A DNA stretch of 5,011 bases, from NCBI GenBank assembly GCA_023150215.1, contig JAKLLJ010000256.1, positions 1-5,011 of the forward strand, read 5' to 3'. The stretch comes from Thauera sp. GTDB lineage: Bacteria; Pseudomonadota; Gammaproteobacteria; Burkholderiales; Rhodocyclaceae. This document shows, piece after piece, positions 1-5,011 of the stretch. A program made the translations under genes and the position numbers. The notes beneath the pieces are model-generated. The model was given only the letters and a program-made list of their open reading frames with translations, was not told the DNA's origin and did not search any database. Numbering within the stretch: position 1 is the first letter of the stretch; the number at the start of each line of letters is the position of its first letter.

Positions 1-76
<76 letters not shown>

Positions 77-86
77 AGGGACGCGC

Positions 87-115
87 ATAATAGCAAACGA
101 TTCCGCTTCCGGGAA
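87..115 (-). promoter_or_regulatory. Probable weak sigma70 promoter of the left tRNA-Leu copy
   Basis: On the minus strand a TATTAT -10 box (87-92) sits 10 bases before the tRNA 5' end and is followed by the GC-rich discriminator GCGCGTC, the same discriminator as in the second copy. The best -35 candidate at 17 bp spacing is TTCCCG (110-115), only a half match to TTGACA. The -10 is well supported by its similarity to copy two; the -35 is not. GC-rich discriminators are typical of stable-RNA promoters under stringent control, which is an inference here. Confidence 0.5.
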
Positions 116-185
116 GGGAAAATTGCGCTTCATGCGCATTGAGCAAGGTCCGCACGCGCCGCAGGTCGTGACGCCGGAGGCCGCC

Positions 186-208
186 GTAGGTGCGGCGGAA
201 GCCGCGAA
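186..208 (+). repeat. REP-like extragenic palindrome, left arm of inverted pair
   Basis: The element has the head GTAGGT, a hairpin GCGGC-ggaa-GCCGC and the tail GAA(C). It matches the family found downstream of rlmB, with one change in the head (T for A). A 5' GTAG head before a small hairpin is the known hallmark of REPs recognised by REP-associated tyrosine transposases (RAYTs). Confidence 0.8.
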
Positions 209-254
209 CCCTTGCCGCGCTTCCGGATGCGTAACCTGCTCCCTGGACGAGGAT

Positions 255-277
255 TTCGCGGCTTCCGCCGCTCCTAC
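255..277 (-). repeat. REP-like extragenic palindrome, right arm of inverted pair
   Basis: On the minus strand it reads head GTAGGA, hairpin GCGGC-ggaa-GCCGC, tail GAA. It is inverted relative to 186-208 with 46 bases between, a BIME-like arrangement. The two arms could also pair with each other over about 23 bp in single-stranded DNA or RNA. Confidence 0.8.
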
Positions 278-278
278 A

Positions 279-386
279 GCAACCGCCCCGAGCATCGTAA
301 CCGCCCCGGACGTCGCAACCGCTCCGGACGTCGCAACCGCTCCGGACGTCGCAACCGCTCCGGACGTCGCAACCGCTCCGGACGTC
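279..386. repeat. Tandem array of six 18-bp units
   Basis: The unit is GCAACCGCTCCGGACGTC. Four copies at 315-332, 333-350, 351-368 and 369-386 are identical. The copy at 297-314 differs by two bases, and the outer copy at 279-296 is more diverged, so the array looks older at its left edge and recently expanded at its right. Each unit contains two short palindromes, TCCGGA and GACGTC. The array begins one base after the minus-strand REP. It behaves like a minisatellite (VNTR); no function can be assigned from sequence. Confidence 0.9.
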
Positions 387-461
387 GGAGTGGTCCTGCA
401 ATCGCCGCTTTCCATCGCGCCGAAGTCGTGCGCTTGCGTTCGTGCGCTCGGCGAGGTCAAC

Positions 462-488
462 AAAAAAGCCGCTCCGAAGAGCGGCTTT
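462..488 (-). terminator. Intrinsic terminator of the right tRNA-Leu copy
   Basis: On the minus strand a perfect stem GCCGCTC / GAGCGGC closes a TTCG tetraloop and is followed by TTTTTT (462-467). Three further A-T pairs flank the stem base. It lies 10 bases after the tRNA CCA end. In the plus direction the hairpin is followed by only three T, so it acts mainly on minus-strand transcripts. It should insulate the left tRNA copy from the right copy's promoter. Confidence 0.92.
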
Positions 489-498
489 CCTGTGAAAC

Positions 499-583
<85 letters not shown>

Positions 584-595
584 AAGAAGACGCGC

Positions 596-623
596 ATTAT
601 AAGCACCGAAAGAAGATTGTCAA
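596..623 (-). promoter_or_regulatory. Consensus sigma70 promoter of the right tRNA-Leu copy
   Basis: On the minus strand TTGACA (618-623) and TATAAT (596-601) are both perfect and 16 bp apart. The GC-rich discriminator GCGCGTC follows, so transcription should start about 5-6 bases before the tRNA. The promoter shares its DNA with the start of rnr: the -35 box ends on the A of the rnr ATG. It is therefore likely strong and, by its discriminator, probably under growth-rate or stringent control (inference). Confidence 0.92.
608..616 (+). promoter_or_regulatory. Probable ribosome binding site of rnr
   Basis: A purine run GAAAGAAGA precedes the ATG at 623, with AGAAG ending 7 bases upstream. It is a weak Shine-Dalgarno match but well spaced for the ATG. 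It is too close to serve the in-frame TTG at 617, which favours 623 as the start. Confidence 0.5.
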
Positions 624-3523
624 TGACTCGTAGAACGAAAAAAACCGAAAAGACGGCCGCGAAGGCCACCCCCAAGCGCACCGACGTGAAGCAAGCCAGC
701 GCGAAACACCCCTCCGCGAAGCCGCCCGGCACCGAAGGGGCTGCGGCGCGGGCGGGTGCGGGGCGCAGCCGCGCGGCACGCAAGGCGGTGGCGGCCCATG
801 GCCCCGCCGTCGTGCACACGAGCGCGATCCGCCGCGCCGACCCCTTCCACGAGCGCGAGGCGCAGCAGTACGAGAATCCGCTGCCCAGCCGCGAATACGT
901 GCTGCAGGTCCTCGCCGAGCGCGGCGTGCCGATGCCGCTTGCCGAGCTTGCCGCTGCGCTCGACATCGCGCCCCAGGAGATCGAGCACTTCGACCGCCGC
1001 CTGCGCGCGATGGAGCGTGACGGCCAGGTCGTGCGCAACCGCCGCGACGCCTACCTGCTGCCGGCCAAGGCCGACCTCATCAAGGGCCGCGTCGAGGGCC
1101 ATCCCGACGGCTTCGGCTTCCTGCGTCGCGACGACGGCCAGCCCGACATCTTCCTCGGCCCCAAGGAGATGCGCGAGCTTCTGCACGGCGACCGCGTCAT
1201 CGTGCGCATCGTCGGGCAGGACCGCCGCGGCCGTCCCGAAGGCAAGCTGGTCGAGGTGCTCGAGCGTGCCAACAGCCGCGTCGTCGGCCGCGTCATCAAC
1301 GAGCACGGCGTGATGATCGTCGTGCCCGAGAATCGCCGCCTGGCGCAGGATATCCTGGTCGCCCCGGGCGGGCGCAAGAAGCCCGAGGCCGGGCAGATCG
1401 TCACCGTCGAGCTGGTCGAGCAGCCGACCAAGTTCGCTCAGCCGATCGGGCGCATCGTCGAAGTGCTCGGCAACTACGCCGACCCCGGCATGGAGATCGA
1501 GATCGCGCTGCGCAAGCACGACCTGCCCTACGAGTTCTCGTCCGAGGCCAAGGCGCAGACACGCAAGCTGCCCGACAAGGTGCGCAAGAAGGACTGGGCC
1601 GGGCGCGAGGACCTCACCAAGCTGCCGCTGGTCACCATCGACGGCGAGACCGCCAAGGACTTCGACGACGCGGTGTATTGCGAGCGCCAGGGCAAGGGCT
1701 ACCGCCTGATCGTCGCCATCGCCGACGTGTCGCACTATGTGGACGCCGCCAGCGCGCTCGACAAGGACGCCTTCGATCGCGGCAACTCGGTGTATTTCCC
1801 GCGCCGCGTGATCCCGATGCTGCCCGAGAAGCTCTCCAACGGCCTGTGTTCGCTCAATCCGCAGGTCGAGCGTCTGGCGATGGTCGCCGACATGAACATC
1901 TCCGCCACCGGCGCGATCAAGAACTACCGCTTCTACCCCGCGGTGATCTGGTCGCATGCGCGCCTCACCTACACCAACGTCGCGGCGATGCTGTACGAGC
2001 AGGATCCCGCGCTGCGCGCCGAACTCGCCCCCCTGCTGCCCCACCTGGAGAACCTCGACAAGCTCTTCCGCGTGCTGCTGACGGCCCGTGCCAAGCGCGG
2101 CGCGATCGACTTCGAGACCACCGAGACGCGGATGATCTTCGATGACAACGGCAAGATCGCGCAGATCGTGCCCGAGGTCCGCAACGACGCACATCGCCTG
2201 ATCGAGGAGTGCATGCTGGCCGCCAACGTGTGCGCGTCCGATTTCCTCGCCACGCGCGAGCATCCGGCGTTGTACCGCATCCACGACAGCCCGTCCGAAG
2301 ACAAGCTCGCCAAGCTGCGCGAGTTCCTCAAGGAGTTCGGTCTCGGCCTCGGTGGTGGCGACGAGCCGCGTGCGAGCGACTTCGCCAAACTGCTCGCGCA
2401 GGTCAAGGACCGCCCCGATGCCCAGCTGCTGCAAACCGTGATGCTGCGCTCGCTCAAGCAGGCGATGTACAGCCCGGACAACGTCGGCCACTTCGGTCTG
2501 GCCTACGAGTCCTACACCCACTTCACCTCGCCGATCCGGCGCTACCCTGACCTGCTGATCCACCGCGGCATCAAGGCCGCGCTTGCCGGCGAGCAGTACC
2601 GCCCCGGCGACTGGGAGCAGATCGGCCTGCATTGCTCGATGACCGAGCGCCGCGCCGACGACGCCACCCGCGACGTGGTCGCCTTCCTGAAGTGCTACTT
2701 CATGCAGGACCGCGTCGGCGAGGAGTTCATCGGCAGCGTGTCCTCGGTCGTGCCCTTCGGCCTCTTCATCGCCCTCGACGACATCTTCATCGAGGGCCTG
2801 CTGCACATCTCCGATCTCGGCAGCGACTATTTCCATTATGACGAGACCCGCCATGCCCTCATGGGCGAGCGCACCGCCAAGCAGTTCCGCCTCTCCGACC
2901 GGGTCAAGGTGCAGCTCGTGCGGGTCGACATGGCGACCAACAAGATCGATTTCCGCCTGATCGAAGGGCCGCTCCCGCCCGCGCAGAAGGTTTCCACGCC
3001 CGCGATCGAAGCGGCGCCGGCGCCGGCTGCGGCGGAGCCTGGCAAGAAGGTGCGCAAGCCGCGGGCGAAGAAGGCCGCGGCCGACGGCGCCGCGGAAGCG
3101 GCTGTCGTGCGTGCGCCCGAGGCCGTCGTCGAGCCCACGCCCGCGGTGCAAGCGCCGGTAGCGCCGGCGGCGAAGGCGCGCAAGAAGAAGGCCGCCGCGA
3201 CGCCGGCGCCGGTCATCGAGGCGTCGCCCGCGGTCCTGCCAGAGCCGGTGGTGAAGCCGCGCAGGGCGCGCGCCAAGAAGGGCGGCGAGTCGGCGCTTGC
3301 GCTGGCAGCTGCCACCGATGCCCCGCAAATGCTCGCCGCCGCGCCGGTGATCGAGGCGGCTGCCACGGCCGAGGCCCCGGCTGCGCCCGCGATCAAGCCG
3401 CGCAAGTCGCGCGCACCCAAAGCCGCTGCCGCGCCCGCCGCCGAAGCGCTAGAATCCGCGCCCTCCACTCCGGCCCGTCGTGCCGGCCGCAAGACTTCTG
3501 CAAAGGGCACCGACCGTGGCTAA
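623..3523 (+). CDS. rnr: Ribonuclease R (3'-5' exoribonuclease)
   Basis: RNase R is a cytoplasmic, processive 3'-5' hydrolytic exonuclease that degrades structured RNA, including rRNA, tRNA and mRNA, and acts in trans-translation quality control. The 966 residues show, in order: a Lys/Ala-rich N-terminal extension (about 1-75), a winged-helix domain (about 84-150), two cold-shock domains (about 154-290), the RNB catalytic domain (about 325-690), an S1 domain (about 699-781) and a Lys/Arg-Ala-Pro tail (about 782-966). The RNB metal site IDGETAKDFDDAV carries Asp340, Asp346, Asp348 and Asp349, equivalent to E. coli Asp272, 278, 280 and 281. The FTSPIRRYPDLLIHRG motif is intact (from Phe634). 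At about 150 residues longer than E. coli RNase R, it differs mainly by its two basic ends. I chose ATG 623 over TTG 617 because of the purine run spacing. The gene overlaps rlmB by 8 bases. Winged-helix and S1 domains separate it from RNase II. Confidence 0.97.
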   Translation: MTRRTKKTEKTAAKATPKRTDVKQASAKHPSAKPPGTEGAAARAGAGRSRAARKAVAAHGPAVVHTSAIRRADPFHEREAQQYENPLPSREYVLQVLAERGVPMPLAELAAALDIAPQEIEHFDRRLRAMERDGQVVRNRRDAYLLPAKADLIKGRVEGHPDGFGFLRRDDGQPDIFLGPKEMRELLHGDRVIVRIVGQDRRGRPEGKLVEVLERANSRVVGRVINEHGVMIVVPENRRLAQDILVAPGGRKKPEAGQIVTVELVEQPTKFAQPIGRIVEVLGNYADPGMEIEIALRKHDLPYEFSSEAKAQTRKLPDKVRKKDWAGREDLTKLPLVTIDGETAKDFDDAVYCERQGKGYRLIVAIADVSHYVDAASALDKDAFDRGNSVYFPRRVIPMLPEKLSNGLCSLNPQVERLAMVADMNISATGAIKNYRFYPAVIWSHARLTYTNVAAMLYEQDPALRAELAPLLPHLENLDKLFRVLLTARAKRGAIDFETTETRMIFDDNGKIAQIVPEVRNDAHRLIEECMLAANVCASDFLATREHPALYRIHDSPSEDKLAKLREFLKEFGLGLGGGDEPRASDFAKLLAQVKDRPDAQLLQTVMLRSLKQAMYSPDNVGHFGLAYESYTHFTSPIRRYPDLLIHRGIKAALAGEQYRPGDWEQIGLHCSMTERRADDATRDVVAFLKCYFMQDRVGEEFIGSVSSVVPFGLFIALDDIFIEGLLHISDLGSDYFHYDETRHALMGERTAKQFRLSDRVKVQLVRVDMATNKIDFRLIEGPLPPAQKVSTPAIEAAPAPAAAEPGKKVRKPRAKKAAADGAAEAAVVRAPEAVVEPTPAVQAPVAPAAKARKKKAAATPAPVIEASPAVLPEPVVKPRRARAKKGGESALALAAATDAPQMLAAAPVIEAAATAEAPAAPAIKPRKSRAPKAAAAPAAEALESAPSTPARRAGRKTSAKGTDRG
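3450..3455 (+). promoter_or_regulatory. Possible internal -10 box for rlmB inside rnr
   Basis: TAGAAT in the context GCGCTAGAATCC lies in the RNase R tail, 61 bases before the rlmB start. It forces the only in-frame CTA leucine codon I found in rnr (residue 943), where CTG or CTC is otherwise used. No good -35 box is visible; the best is CTGCCG at 3426-3431 with 18 bp spacing. The call rests on the -10 match and the odd codon. Confidence 0.4.
3502..3507 (+). promoter_or_regulatory. Ribosome binding site that fixes the rlmB start
   Basis: AAAGGG lies 8 bases before GTG 3516. No comparable site precedes the in-frame GTG at 3480. The protein that starts at 3516 begins MAKAPE and reaches the conserved RLIYGFHAV block after about 11 residues, normal for RlmB. 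Confidence 0.7.
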
Positions 3524-4268
3524 AGCACCCGAGACCACTTCCACCCGCCTGATCTACGGCTTCCATGCCGTATCGGCCAAGCTGCGCCACGCGCCGGATT
3601 CGGTTCTGGAGATCTACCTGTCCGCCGACCGCAAGGATGCGCGCGTGCGCAAGTTCCTCGCCCAGGCCGAGACCGCCGGCGTGCGCATCACGCAGAACGA
3701 GGGCGACAAGCTCGACGGCCTGGTCGGCACCCGCCGCCACCAGGGCGTGGTCGCCAAGGTCGACGCCACCCGGCGCGAGATCAAGCTCGCCGACGTCCTC
3801 GACAGCCTGGACGAGAACGCCCTCATTCTGGTGCTCGACGGCGTGCAGGACCCGCACAACCTCGGCGCCTGCCTGCGCGTGGTCGACGCTGCCGGCGCGC
3901 ATGCAGTGGTCGCGCCCAAGGACCGTGCGGTGGGGCTCAATGCCACCGCGATCAAAGTCGCCAGCGGCGCGGCCGACACCGTGCCCTACATCACGGTGAC
4001 CAACCTCGCGCGCGCGCTGCGCGAGATGCAGGAAGCCGGGGTGTGGGTGATCGGCGCCGACGGCGAGGCCGAGAAAACAATCCATGACATCGACCAGAAG
4101 GTGCCGGTGGCGTGGGTGCTCGGCGCCGAAGGCGACGGCCTGCGCCGTCTCACCCGCGACACCTGCGACGAACTCGCGCGCATCCCGATGCACGGCAGCG
4201 TCGAGAGCCTGAACGTCTCGGTGGCGAGCGGCATCTGCCTGTTCGAAGCCCGCCGCCAGCGTCGCTGA
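3516..4268 (+). CDS. rlmB: 23S rRNA (guanosine-2251-2'-O)-methyltransferase RlmB
   Basis: RlmB uses S-adenosylmethionine to methylate the ribose 2'-OH of G2251 in the P-loop of 23S rRNA. The protein has 250 residues (E. coli 243). An N-terminal SpoU substrate-binding domain (about 12-85, starting RLIYGFHAV) is followed by a SPOUT/trefoil-knot methyltransferase domain (about 103-245). All three SpoU motifs are intact: motif 1 DGVQDPHNLGACLR (108-121, with Asn115 and Arg121), motif 2 VLGAEGDGL (201-209, with Glu205) and motif 3 IPMHGSVESLNVSVASGI (223-240). The GTG start overlaps the rnr stop by 8 bases, suggesting translational coupling. The rnr-rlmB order is a common proteobacterial arrangement. 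The motif 3 wording and the length fit RlmB better than TrmH, but other SpoU family members cannot be fully excluded by eye. Confidence 0.94.
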   Translation: MAKAPETTSTRLIYGFHAVSAKLRHAPDSVLEIYLSADRKDARVRKFLAQAETAGVRITQNEGDKLDGLVGTRRHQGVVAKVDATRREIKLADVLDSLDENALILVLDGVQDPHNLGACLRVVDAAGAHAVVAPKDRAVGLNATAIKVASGAADTVPYITVTNLARALREMQEAGVWVIGADGEAEKTIHDIDQKVPVAWVLGAEGDGLRRLTRDTCDELARIPMHGSVESLNVSVASGICLFEARRQRR

Positions 4269-4309
4269 GGCACCGTGGGCGCAGGAATGCGCGCGGCGGT
4301 CGAGGCTCA

Positions 4310-4350
4310 CGCCCGCCATCTCCCCACCAGAACCACCACCGCCGCGGGCG
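4310..4350 (+). terminator. Possible Rho-dependent end region of the rnr-rlmB transcript
   Basis: Forty-two bases after the rlmB stop, a 7-bp stem CGCCCGC (4310-4316) / GCGGGCG (4344-4350) encloses a 27-base C-rich loop with only two G. There is no T tract, so it is not an intrinsic terminator. A C-rich, G-poor stretch resembles a Rho utilisation site. This is a weak call; the only other candidate for ending the transcript is the REP cluster that follows. Confidence 0.25.
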
Positions 4351-4360
4351 GGCGTCCCCC

Positions 4361-4384
4361 GTAGGCGCGGCGGCAGCCGCGAAC
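4361..4384 (+). repeat. REP-like element 1
   Basis: Head GTAGGC, stem GCGGC/GCCGC, loop GGCA, tail GAAC. The stem pairs fully. Confidence 0.8.
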
Positions 4385-4404
4385 CCGCAGCGCCCACGCC
4401 CCGT

Positions 4405-4428
4405 GTAGGAGCGACGGCAGCCGCGAAC
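4405..4428 (+). repeat. REP-like element 2
   Basis: Head GTAGGA, arms GCGAC and GCCGC, loop GGCA, tail GAAC. One A-C mismatch interrupts the stem. Confidence 0.8.
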
Positions 4429-4455
4429 CCAAGAACCGTCACCGCCCGACCCCAT

Positions 4456-4479
4456 GCAGGAGCGGCGGACGCCGCGAAC
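4456..4479 (+). repeat. REP-like element 3
   Basis: Head GCAGGA (one change from GTAG), stem GCGGC/GCCGC, loop GGAC, tail GAAC. Confidence 0.75.
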
Positions 4480-4520
4480 ACGGCACCCGACCCATCGCGA
4501 CGCGGATCCCGTGCGTCCGC

Positions 4521-4544
4521 GTTCGCGCCTGCCGGCGCTCCTAC
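4521..4544 (-). repeat. REP-like element 4, inverted
   Basis: On the minus strand: head GTAGGA, stem GCGCC/GGCGC, loop GGCA, tail GAAC. Compared with the plus-strand elements the fourth stem pair is swapped from G-C to C-G, a compensatory change. Confidence 0.8.
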
Positions 4545-4572
4545 AGGACCGCCGCGCGTGCGGAGCCGCCGT

Positions 4573-4596
4573 GTAGGAGCGGCGGAAGCCGCGAAC
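4573..4596 (+). repeat. REP-like element 5
   Basis: Head GTAGGA, stem GCGGC/GCCGC, loop GGAA, tail GAAC. It is identical over 23 bases to the minus-strand REP at 255-277 and best represents the family. Confidence 0.85.
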
Positions 4597-4641
4597 AGGG
4601 CCGCGCGGCGATCGATGCGGTCGCGAAGAATCCCAGGCTGC

Positions 4642-4665
4642 GTTCGCGCCTTCCGGCGCTCCTAA
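4642..4665 (-). repeat. REP-like element 6, inverted
   Basis: On the minus strand: head TTAGGA (degraded GTAG), stem GCGCC/GGCGC, loop GGAA, tail GAAC. It carries the same compensatory stem pair as element 4. Confidence 0.78.
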
Positions 4666-4687
4666 AGGAGCGGCGGAGGCTGCGAGT
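4664..4687 (+). repeat. REP-like element 7, degenerate
   Basis: Head AAAGGA, arms GCGGC and GCTGC, loop GGAG, tail GAGT. Its stem keeps a G-U wobble, but the head is lost. It abuts element 6 back to back. Confidence 0.6.
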
Positions 4688-4720
4688 CTTTGCGTGCAAG
4701 CGCGCCGAAGCGCCCGTCTT

Positions 4721-4750
4721 TTGCCGTGGCGGCCGGTTTGCCGCTAAGCT
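4721..4750 (+). promoter_or_regulatory. Probable promoter of the cobalamin-riboswitch leader
   Basis: TTGCCG (4721-4726) and TAAGCT (4745-4750) are 18 bp apart and sit just before the aptamer, so transcription would start near 4757. Both boxes are imperfect, and the call leans on position. Confidence 0.4.
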
Positions 4751-4763
4751 TGCGTCCTCGTTT

Positions 4764-4936
4764 GCTTCGGGGTGCCCGCGATCAAGGCGGGAGAATCGGG
4801 AAGGTGGTGCAAATCCACCGCGCGCCCAGCGCCGTAAAGGGGATCGTCCGGGCAAGGTTTGCCCAGCCACTGGCCCGCAAGGGCCGGGAAGGCGCCCGGA
4901 CGAGACGATCCGCAGCCGGAAGACCGGCCTCGAAGC
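4764..4936 (+). promoter_or_regulatory. Cobalamin (vitamin B12) riboswitch aptamer
   Basis: The segment shows the conserved order of the cobalamin family. A closing helix GCTTCGGGG (4764-4772) pairs with CCTCGAAGC (4928-4936) through one G-U. A hairpin CCCGC/GCGGG (4775-4791) follows, then GGGAA (4798-4802). The B12-box helix GGTGG/CCACC (4803-4807, 4815-4819) has loop TGCAAAT. Further features are the block GCGCGCCC, a helix GGATCGTC (4841-4848) with GACGATCC (4904-4911), two inner hairpins (4850-4864, 4872-4885), the CCACTGG and GGGAAGG elements, and the terminal block GCCGGAAGACCGGCC. The long peripheral region fits the adenosylcobalamin-type layout, but ligand class cannot be proven by eye. 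Such switches usually repress B12 synthesis, uptake or B12-independent isozyme genes when B12 is plentiful. Confidence 0.93.
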
Positions 4937-4943
4937 GTTCTGC

Positions 4944-4970
4944 ACAGCCGCCTGGTCGGTGGCTGTCTCC
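4944..4970 (+). promoter_or_regulatory. Possible expression platform: hairpin and anti-Shine-Dalgarno
   Basis: A 9-bp stem ACAGCCGCC (4944-4952) / GGTGGCTGT (4958-4966), with one G-U pair, lies between the aptamer and the start codon. No T tract follows, so it is not a classical terminator. The adjoining TCTCC (4966-4970) can pair with GGGGA in the ribosome binding site at 4984-4988. This points to translational control, but the pairing is short and unproven. Confidence 0.4.
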
Positions 4971-4981
4971 TGCTCGACGAC

Positions 4982-4988
4982 AAGGGGA
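4982..4988 (+). promoter_or_regulatory. Ribosome binding site of the riboswitch-controlled gene
   Basis: AAGGGGA is a good Shine-Dalgarno match ending 7 bases before ATG 4996. It is the part that the riboswitch would have to hide if control is translational. Confidence 0.7.
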
Positions 4989-4995
4989 ATACTTC

Positions 4996-5011
4996 ATGAG
5001 CAGCCCGACGC
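4996..5011 (+). CDS. Start of a cobalamin-riboswitch-controlled gene, product unknown
   Basis: Only five codons (MSSPT) and one base are visible before the window ends. The ATG has a strong, well-spaced ribosome binding site and follows the riboswitch leader by about 60 bases, so a true gene start is likely. The product cannot be identified. Genes behind such switches in proteobacteria commonly encode B12 or cobalt uptake, cobalamin synthesis, or B12-independent isozymes. That list is general knowledge and is not evidence for this gene. Confidence 0.65.

Larger units (their letters stand above)
93..461. other. Non-coding spacer between the two tRNA-Leu genes
   Basis: No credible protein gene is seen here. 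The spacer contains an inverted pair of REP-like palindromes (186-208 and 255-277) and a tandem array of 18-bp units (279-386). Long open frames cross it on both strands, but they arise because the repeat unit is a multiple of three and GC-rich, and the plus-strand one continues through the tRNA gene. In 116-185 and 387-461 I see no further recognisable element. Confidence 0.75.
4361..4687. repeat. Cluster of seven REP-like palindromes
   Basis: This gene-free stretch after rlmB contains seven 24-base elements of one family, in the order + + + - + - +, with spacers of 20, 27, 41, 28 and 45 bases and a 2-base overlap between the last two. The general form is head GTAGGA, a 5-bp stem with a 4-base loop, and tail GAAC. 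Such clusters in 3' regions are known to stabilise upstream mRNA, bind nucleoid proteins or serve as targets of RAYT transposases. Which applies here is unknown, and no transposase gene is in the window. Confidence 0.85.

Noticed and set aside
617..622. TTG at 617 as the rnr start
   Set aside because: It adds only two residues, and the purine run ends directly against it, leaving no room for ribosome binding. ATG 623 is better spaced.
620..3328. A 902-codon minus-strand open frame opposite rnr
   Set aside because: It is antisense to a fully conserved RNase R and has the His/Arg/Leu/Asp composition expected from the reverse of GC-rich coding sequence. It is a shadow frame.
3480..3515. GTG at 3480 as the rlmB start
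   Set aside because: It has no ribosome binding site and would add 12 residues outside the conserved domain. GTG 3516 has AAAGGG at the right distance.
3393..4481. Long minus-strand frame opposite rlmB
   Set aside because: It is antisense to a gene with all three SpoU motifs, and it extends through the REP cluster. No recognisable protein features are present.
4361..4687. CRISPR array reading of the repeats downstream of rlmB
   Set aside because: The repeats occur in both orientations, vary in sequence, and have spacers of unequal length from overlap to 45 bases. Together with the GTAG heads and hairpins this is a REP cluster.
4541..4997. Minus-strand open frames over the REP and riboswitch region
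   Set aside because: They overlap each other and cross structured RNA elements on the other strand, and they show only Arg/Ser/Pro-rich composition.

Overview
The window comes from a GC-rich bacterial chromosome, most likely a betaproteobacterium of the Rhodocyclales type (Thauera/Azoarcus-like). This placement is an inference from the high GC, the CTG-dominated leucine codons, the RNase R sequence and the extragenic palindrome family; a gammaproteobacterium that carries similar palindromes is not excluded.

Layout. Positions 1-583 hold two identical tRNA-Leu(CAG) genes on the minus strand. The left copy is cut by the window edge. The right copy has a consensus sigma70 promoter and a strong intrinsic terminator, so each copy appears to be its own transcription unit. 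The spacer between them contains an inverted pair of REP-like palindromes and six tandem 18-bp units. Positions 623-4268 hold two plus-strand genes that overlap by 8 bases: rnr (RNase R, with Lys/Arg-rich tails at both ends) and rlmB (23S rRNA Gm2251 2'-O-methyltransferase). The rnr start codon touches the -35 box of the divergent tRNA promoter. A likely internal promoter for rlmB lies inside the codons of the RNase R tail. Positions 4269-4690 have no gene and hold a cluster of seven REP-like palindromes in both orientations, some with compensatory stem changes. Positions 4721-5011 hold a probable promoter, a well-formed cobalamin riboswitch aptamer, a downstream hairpin, a ribosome binding site and the first five codons of a B12-regulated gene that runs out of the window.

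How it fits together. The left and central parts concern translation and RNA metabolism: a tRNA for the dominant leucine codon, an exoribonuclease for structured RNA, and an rRNA methyltransferase. The right end starts a separate, cobalamin-controlled unit. I see no clearly new multi-gene system. The points most worth a second look are the overlapping divergent rnr/tRNA promoter, the rlmB promoter embedded in coding sequence, the REP hairpin covariation on both sides of rnr-rlmB, the tRNA duplication around a tandem repeat, and the unknown riboswitch-controlled gene.
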